Below, in pieces: positions 38,325 to 44,017 of a stretch of 44,017 bases of DNA. Source of the stretch: Entomortierella parvispora (taxonomy: Eukaryota > Mortierellomycota > Mortierellomycetes > Mortierellales > Mortierellaceae). Location: contig CAUYJH010000061.1 in assembly GCA_963573315.1 (NCBI GenBank), positions 1 through 44,017 of the forward strand, read 5' to 3'. Position 1 is the first letter of the stretch, and the number at the start of each line of letters is the position of its first letter. The notes beneath the pieces are model-generated. The model made no database searches and was not told the origin of the DNA. It was given only the letters and a program-made list of their open reading frames with translations. The position numbers were made by a program, and so were the translations under genes.

Positions 38325-40391
38325 TCAGTTGCCATCATCCGCTATCATCGTATTCGGTCGCTTCGAGTTCTTTCCAAAGAGTCTGTTCCGGAGGGCCCTG
38401 GATGCAAAGACGGTCAGCTCAAAGCCAGCCCAATCCGAGTCTTGAAGATCCTGAAGATCGCCGACGGTCATGATGTCCTGATTTTTCAGTTTGGCAAGCC
38501 ATTCATTGGCCTTGTCCGGTCCACGGTGATAAGCCGCAGCTGTATCACGAACCAAATCCTCAATGGGAGCATCTGGTGGGTATTCTTTGAAGGGCAAGTC
38601 CACCTCTCCAGTATACTCTGGGTTGGAGTTTTTCCTAGTAAGACCCGTGGCGCCTCCTAGAAGTGTCTGAGAATTCGCCATATCCAAAGTCAGAGGCGAC
38701 ACATTTCCGTGTGATTGGTTCATCTGGACCATGGGGGACGAAGGGGTAAGATGGCCTGAAGAGGTCTCCTTCTTCTCATTCACTCCAGACAACTCTCGTA
38801 ATATCCGGTTGATGTCGTGCGTAATGATTCTCTGGTATCGTTGTGGGAGAACGTCCTCCACAATCTACATGAAAGCGCACAGTCAAATGCTCCATTAATC
38901 TCTTGTTTCTGATCATCCTTCCATCTTCTAAGGTCGTAAACCCATACCATTTCATTCACAACTTCCTCCGCGGTATCAGAGTCTGCGTTGAACTCAAACT
39001 TGACAGACAGCTTGTCCATGCCTTTGAATACCACTTGTAACGTTAGGTGGTTCTTGGCTTCGTTCGTCGTCAGCACAACCACCTCTGGTTCTACTCCTAA
39101 AAACGGGTCCTCGATCGCCTCTTGTGCAGAGTATCTAGAGAGAATAAAAAGAGGCACAGTCAGTGCCAACGCCACTTCTGAGGATCAGGCGAATAGTGAT
39201 TGCAGGAGACTCAAATCTCAGGACAAGGCTCTCTTTACCTCTCATGTTCTGGAGCGATACAATGGTTAATCAAACTCAAAACTTCGGGGTCCGTGATCTT
39301 GGCAAGGCAATCTGGTTTGAGGCCCTGTGCACACAAACAAAATAGCAAAGGATGGGGTAACATGACGGTTAGATCTTTGCATTTGAAGTTGGTCCTGGCG
39401 TCGAATCGGCAAGAGCGATGCCTCTCCATCTTGTACCTGAGTGACTTTTTTGTAGATCTGGGCGGCGTTCTTGCATTCACCGTAAGGGTATTCTCCTGTG
39501 ACCATCTCGAGCAAACACATTCCAAAGGCGTAGATGTCCACTTTTTCACTGTAGCCCTTTTCCTCGTACATTTCTGGCGCCATGAACTCGGGCGTACCTA
39601 AAACAAAATATTCGATCAACGATTCATTGGAGAGGGAGCGTGAGCATATTTTTCTTTTTGTTTCTGTTTTGCTCTAACGGCTCACAGCAGAAAGTAACGT
39701 AACAGGAAATCGCTCTCGTATTCTTACCAATGACGGTATACTTTTTTCCAATCTTCATCTTTGCAGTTCCCATATCGCCAATCTTGACCTCGCCGTGAGC
39801 TCCGTTGATGAAGATGTTGTCGCACTTGATATCACGGTGGATAATTGGTGGGTCATACGAGTGGAGATAGATGAGGCCCTTGAGGATCTGTCTGCACCAT
39901 CGCTTGACCACCTTGAGATTTGGAGATTGCAGTTTGCGGATATATCTACACGATAGCAAAACAAAAGCAAGTGTGTTGGAAAAGATGCTCACGGTTACAA
40001 TCAGCATGGGACGTCGATCCTTTCCATTACAAGACGCAAAACACACACACACACACACCAAAGGCAAACAACAAGGCACTTACTCTCTTAGTGTACCAGA
40101 AGTCATAAGCTCAGTGATAAAGATAAACTCGGTGTTGCTGTACCAGCAGTCGTGAAAGTTGATGATGTTTGGGTGACGGACGCGCTTCAAGATCTCGACC
40201 TCCTGTGACAGTTCCGCGTACTCCTGCTTCGTCGTCTGAAAGCAGTTCCAGGCCACTTCATAGCCTTCTTCGCGGTCGATGCCCTTGTACACGATCTTGT
40301 AGGCTCCCTTGCCGAGAACAGAGTTCAGCTGAGCGAGGAGGGGAGAGGGCCAAAGAAAAGAAAGAGGTAAATAACCGAGTGAGCAGTCCAT
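38325..40391 (-). CDS. WNK: WNK-type protein kinase with OSR1_C-like and SAM-like domains
   Basis: Six exons are clear and in phase: 40328-40084, 39945-39728, 39597-39437, 39324-39239, 39134-38948 and 38864-38325, 478 residues in all. The 5' end is unresolved. An ATG at 40391 would read straight into the kinase, but its 21-residue extension looks like intron, so a further upstream exon is likely. The kinase has [12 protein letters not shown] with Lys in the glycine loop and EVAWN with Asn at the usual beta-3 lysine position, which is the WNK arrangement. It also has [11 protein letters not shown] for DFG, and [15 protein letters not shown]. Next comes a domain like the OSR1_C/PF2 fold ([15 protein letters not shown]), then a Ser/Thr-rich linker and a C-terminal SAM-like helical domain ([23 protein letters not shown]). 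WNKs respond to osmotic and ionic stress in animals and plants; the fungal role is inferred. It converges on the F-box gene. Confidence 0.9.
40040..40059 (+). repeat. AC dinucleotide microsatellite in a WNK intron
   Basis: About nine AC repeats lie in the intron between the first two kinase-domain exons. Confidence 0.8.
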
Positions 40392-40908
40392 TTTTTGGAG
40401 TCCAGTGCAGCCTTGTTCACTGAAGACGACGGGACAAAGGTGTTGATATCCTGCTCAATTCCAGCCCTAAAAATGTCGTGTAACTCAAGTTTTTTTTTCG
40501 TGGTCCTTCTTTTTTTCTTTTGGCGGTGTGAGGCATTTTGGCTGAAAAGAAAAAAAATCTTTCCATGTCCGAGCATATGTCGCCAGGAGAGGACGAGGAG
40601 AAGGAAGGAAGGAGTGAGATGGGAGAGCGGAGGGCGACCACCAGATAGCTCAACCTCATACCACATCCAACCTTTTTATCTCTCCTCGATCCAGTCCAAA
40701 AGTCTGTGGCCAGAAAGATTGGTGTGGGACAGACAAAGAAGAGAGAGCGATGTCCGCCGTGTTTCGTCTGCTTCCTTTGCCTGTCAAATGCCATTCCTGT
40801 TTGTCGAGCGTGCGCCATTTTTTCCCATCATGACCACCGAGGCGATAGACGCGTGTTGCCGATCAAGAGAAACTGAGGGAATTATCATCGTCCATCCCTG
40901 GGCACCGC

Positions 40909-40915
40909 TATAAAA
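40909..40915 (+). promoter_or_regulatory. TATA box (TATAAAA) ahead of a CT-rich leader
   Basis: TATAAAA is followed by a pyrimidine-rich leader and an ATG 101 bases downstream, which is the usual spacing of a fungal core promoter. It points away from the WNK gene and lies 2.2 kb before the PP2A-A start codon. Confidence 0.45.
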
Positions 40916-41009
40916 TGGGGGGCCAAGCGCGTCTGGCCTCGGATCCTTTTGCTTCTTGTTGCTTTCTTCTTCCTGTTCTTCTCTCTCTCCTCCTCTTAAC
41001 ATTCACGAC

Positions 41010-41147
41010 ATGCTATTTCGTTCTTTCTTTTACCTTTGCGTATCGACCGTCCGGACTGACTTCGACCACCTTTTCGGGATCATGCTTGGAATGATCAATA
41101 TACTCGGCTACATGGTGCAACAGACACGGAATCATTCGAGTCAGTGA
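41010..41147 (+). CDS. Possible 45-residue small protein or first exon
   Basis: This short frame begins at the first ATG after a TATA box and CT-rich leader. It encodes a hydrophobic N-terminus (MLFRSFFYLCVSTV) and a second hydrophobic stretch (FGIMLGMINILGYMV). No family is recognised. The good promoter context is the only support, and it may be a chance frame in a non-coding transcript. Confidence 0.22.
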   Translation: MLFRSFFYLCVSTVRTDFDHLFGIMLGMINILGYMVQQTRNHSSQ

Positions 41148-42661
41148 AAAAGATTCAGCCTTTCCTTGTCGAGTACTGAGCAAAAAGAGAACAGTAGGGC
41201 TGTCACCTACAGAAGGAGGAAAGGTTTCGGTCGGATTCTTCCGTGTCTTGGGGATGGTCCGATCCCTCGGATCCGCTTTGGTTGTTTCTGGGGTTCATGA
41301 CTGGATCTGGCATGCTGTTCTCTGGTAGAGGATCTCAACAAGGACGAGTGGCGAGGGGAAGTGAACAGGGCGCTTCTGGTGGGCGATACGGATGAATGGG
41401 ACTTTGGTTGGTCAAGGAGAGGGTGGAATGTCGCGTGAAAACGTGTGCTTTCACTTTGGATTCAAAGTCAAGTGTGAATTGGAGGGCGTGAGAGGCAAGC
41501 GCTGGCGGGTGAGAGTGAAGGCGGTGGCGACAGTGAGCTGTGAATACATAGAGATGGGGATTTGGTTACGATGGAGTGTTGATGAGGAAGCAAAAGAAGA
41601 GGAAAAAGTGAAAGAGAGGAGAGAGAAGAGAGAAAAGAGAAGAGAGAGAGAGAAGAAGAGAAAAGTCGTCGGGTGAAAGTGAAGGTTGAGGTGGGCTGGA
41701 TGTTGGGCGGACTTGGAGCGCCGATTTCTGCGTGGGGACGGCACGGCTTTTTTTTCTTTTTCATCTTTTTCTGCTCCCTCCCGCCATCGCTGCTGATACC
41801 GTGGACAAGCAAAAGTGCACTTTGCCCATGTGTCCCTGATCCCTGGGAGAAGCAGATAGGGCGTCTGAACGTGAAAGAGGCGGGAACAAAGGCCAGTGTT
41901 TCCATGTGTGTCGCCCTTCAAATTTGTGCCCCATGGTGGGGGAAAGGAGAGCCATTGTTGACATGCTTTGAGCAAAGCAAAAAAAAGAAACTTGCCCTTC
42001 ACAGCACTTCACAGCACAGACGTGCAATCTCCAGGACCGCAACCACAGCTCGCTCGAGGATGGACCTGCACGCTTGATTGTGTGACAGCAAGCTGGTGAG
42101 CACACGGTCGAATCCTGCAAAAAAGGCAGAGTCGAGTCGAGACTTCAGTCGAAAGAGCAAAAAGGCGTGGCTCGTTCCAGAAAAAATGAAAACACTGGCA
42201 GAACTGGACTCCAAAAAAAACTTTCAATTGTTACTGCCGAAACGCGAGCGAAATGAAGCAGGCAGCAAGATAGACTGTCTTGTGGTAGACTGCAAGAAGG
42301 ACAGGGCAAAGGGGTTGGCCACGGGAGTGTGTGAAGGAGGATCTTTTGATGTGGTGGCACATCCTGCTGAAATTGATGTCATGGATTGGTCTGTGCGGCC
42401 AGCCTGTTGTTCAGATCACAGCCTTGTTCAGGGGCAGGTCGCGTTGTGGCCCCGTCTCTGGGAGCTGCCTTTGTGAATCCAAAAGCAAGCAAAGGGATCT
42501 TGGTTGTTGGTTATCTCCAGATGAACCGAAAGGCACAGAGAGACAGATAGATAGACAGGACACAGGCAGACAATAATAATGAAAAAAGAAAAGAAAACGG
42601 GCAGACAGGCAGGACCCGCGCGCGTCTGTGTTGACACGCCCTGCTTCCCGCAGACCCATTG

Positions 42662-42684
42662 AAAAAAAAAAAAAAAAAAAAAAA
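42662..42684 (+). repeat. A23 homopolymer tract
   Basis: A run of about 23 A on the + strand, about 420 bases upstream of the PP2A-A start codon. Confidence 0.9.
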
Positions 42685-43102
42685 GAGAGATCGTGGTCAC
42701 CGTACAATCTCTGATCGCACTTGCTGCACCACACGCGCTCGTCACCCTCGCTGGGTGGGGTGCGGCCCCAAGGGCGCCTGCACGGCGAGGAAGACCCCTC
42801 GAGAAGTGGTGTCGTGCAGACCCAAAAAACAGCCTCCCAGCACGAGCGACAAAGGGGGAGACACGACCGAATCCTGCCAGGCCTGGAATGCATGTTGTGA
42901 CCCCGTGCTGTGAATCCGTCCATCCCATCCATCCATCCATTCATCCATTTGCTTTCTTTCTTTCATTTCACTCTCCTCCTCCTTCTTCCTTCTGACTCAA
43001 GCCAATTTGTCTCCCTCTCTTCTTTTTTTTTCTCCTCTCGGCTGCGCTCCCCCCTTCCCATCCCCTAACATACTCGTCCACACTCGCGCTACCGCTGCCG
43101 AC

Positions 43103-43984
43103 ATGAATCCCGAAGACGAAGAGCTCTATCCCATCGCCGTCTTGATAGATGAGCTTCGCCATGACGATGTCTCTCTTCGTCTCAATGCCATCAAGCGCCT
43201 CAATACAATTGCGCTGGCCCTGGGTCCTCAGCGCACTCGCGATGAGCTGATTCCTTTTCTCGATGGTAAACATCAGCCCTTGGACTCGAGGCGCTCTCTT
43301 CATTGACGCTCAAAATACGCGTCGTTTGTGCAATGTCGCTCCCACGCCCTTGAGGATTCAGGTCAACTGACAAACCAATGCCTGATTGACATTACCCCTA
43401 GAATCTATTGATGACGAAGATGAGGTCCTGCTCGCCCTCGCCGGTGAACTCGGCGACTTTGTAGAGTATGTTGGTGGCGCCCAGTTCGCCCATATCCTTT
43501 TGCAGCCTCTGGAGAATTTGGCTGCTGTCGAGGAGACAATGGTTCGCGATAAGGTACTGAGGAGTCGCACTGTTGCTTTCATGGGTAACCCCCTCGTGCT
43601 TTGCAAATCGTATTCACTGTGAATGGTTTACTTGAAATGTATAGGCTGTTGAGTCACTGAACAAGATCTGCCCAGCCCTGAACCAGACTCAACTGGAGCA
43701 GTATTACATTCCCCTTCTCAAGCGTCTCACGTTGGGAGATTGGTTCACGAGCCGTACATCTGCCACTGGTCTCTATGCCTGTGGTTATCCTCTGGCTTCT
43801 CCAGCATCTCAGGATGATATGCGCAAGTATGTAGACGACCTTGATGACTCTGCCCCTGATCTTCTCCCGTCCGAAAATTATCAGATCAGGATGCTTATTT
43901 GACCCTTTGCTCTGTAGATCCTTTGGCCAGCTTTGCGCCGATGACACTCCTATGGTTCGTCGTGCGGCCGCCACGCATCTTGGT
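43103..43984 (+). CDS. TPD3: PP2A scaffold subunit A (PR65), 5' part
   Basis: Four exons, 43103-43265, 43402-43553, 43645-43826 and 43918-43984, are in phase. The gene runs off the window, the last visible donor being GTAAGG at 43985. The product starts [19 protein letters not shown] and [17 protein letters not shown], the first HEAT repeat of PR65/A proteins. Later repeats contain [48 protein letters not shown] and [16 protein letters not shown]. The visible 188 residues are about a third of the usual 590. The protein is the HEAT-repeat scaffold that joins the PP2A catalytic subunit to its regulatory B subunits (yeast TPD3, human PPP2R1A). The start codon sits just before the first repeat, after a CT-rich leader. 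Confidence 0.97.
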
Positions 43985-44017
43985 GTAAGGATTTCATATT
44001 GCTGTGCACTTTACCAC

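Larger units (their letters stand above)
40392..43102. other. Spacer between the divergent WNK and PP2A genes
   Basis: It should contain the missing 5' exon(s) and promoter of the WNK gene and the PP2A-A promoter. It also holds a strong TATA box at 40909 on the + strand with a short open frame downstream, a purine-rich + strand block at 41590-41670, and an A23 tract at 42662-42684. The other open frames are low complexity or start without ATG, and no domains were recognised. Confidence 0.5.

Noticed and set aside
41392-41676. 94-codon Arg/Glu/Lys-rich frame
   Set aside because: The end is translated GA-rich microsatellite and there is no promoter or domain support.
42078-42476. 132-codon frame on the + strand
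   Set aside because: It starts with TTG rather than ATG, shows no domain, and lies in promoter-like spacer.

Overview
The window is nuclear DNA of a filamentous fungus. The genes have several short GT-AG introns and fungal-type products. TATA boxes are followed by long CT-rich leaders, and T/A and CT microsatellites are frequent. A WNK-type kinase, an F-box/leucine-rich protein and a Gln/His/Ser-rich regulator with a recombinase-like domain together suggest an early-diverging lineage (Mucoromycota, perhaps a Mortierella relative). That placement is inference; no rRNA or other phylogenetic marker lies in the window.

Eleven protein-coding genes can be supported, most with complete exon models whose phases agree at every junction. 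Left to right: a Ran1/Pat1-like protein kinase (+, 5418-7401); a large low-complexity nuclear protein with a tyrosine-recombinase-like core-binding region (-, 10220-13947); a Stm1/SERBP1-type ribosome-associated RGG protein (-, 19319-20920); a mitochondrial-type malic enzyme (-, 21788-24775); a secreted, single-pass Lys/Pro-rich surface protein (+, 28069-30045); ribosomal protein uS3/RPS3 (-, 30686-32092); an alpha/beta hydrolase (+, 32486-33858); an unrecognised Thr/Ser-rich membrane protein (-, 33954-35236); an F-box/LRR protein interrupted by one in-frame TAG (+, 35855-38053); a WNK kinase (-, 38325 to about 40391); and the first four exons of the PP2A scaffold subunit (+, 43103 to the window edge).

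The right half is compact, with divergent pairs (RPS3/hydrolase; membrane protein/F-box) and convergent pairs (surface protein/RPS3; hydrolase/membrane protein; F-box/WNK). The left half is gene-poor: 1-5.4 kb, 7.4-10.2 kb and 13.9-19.3 kb hold mostly pyrimidine/purine-biased spacer. These stretches contain candidate promoters and possible non-coding or leader transcripts, but no recognisable proteins. The genes do not form one pathway. Two of the highly expressed genes (RPS3 and the Stm1-like gene) serve the ribosome, malic enzyme serves mitochondrial carbon or reductant metabolism, and the two kinases, the PP2A scaffold and the F-box protein are regulatory.

The points most worth a second look are the WNK kinase with an altered chloride-pocket motif and a SAM-like tail, the nonsense codon in an otherwise intact F-box/LRR gene, the recombinase-like domain in a polyQ regulator, and strong promoters that lead into apparently non-coding DNA.
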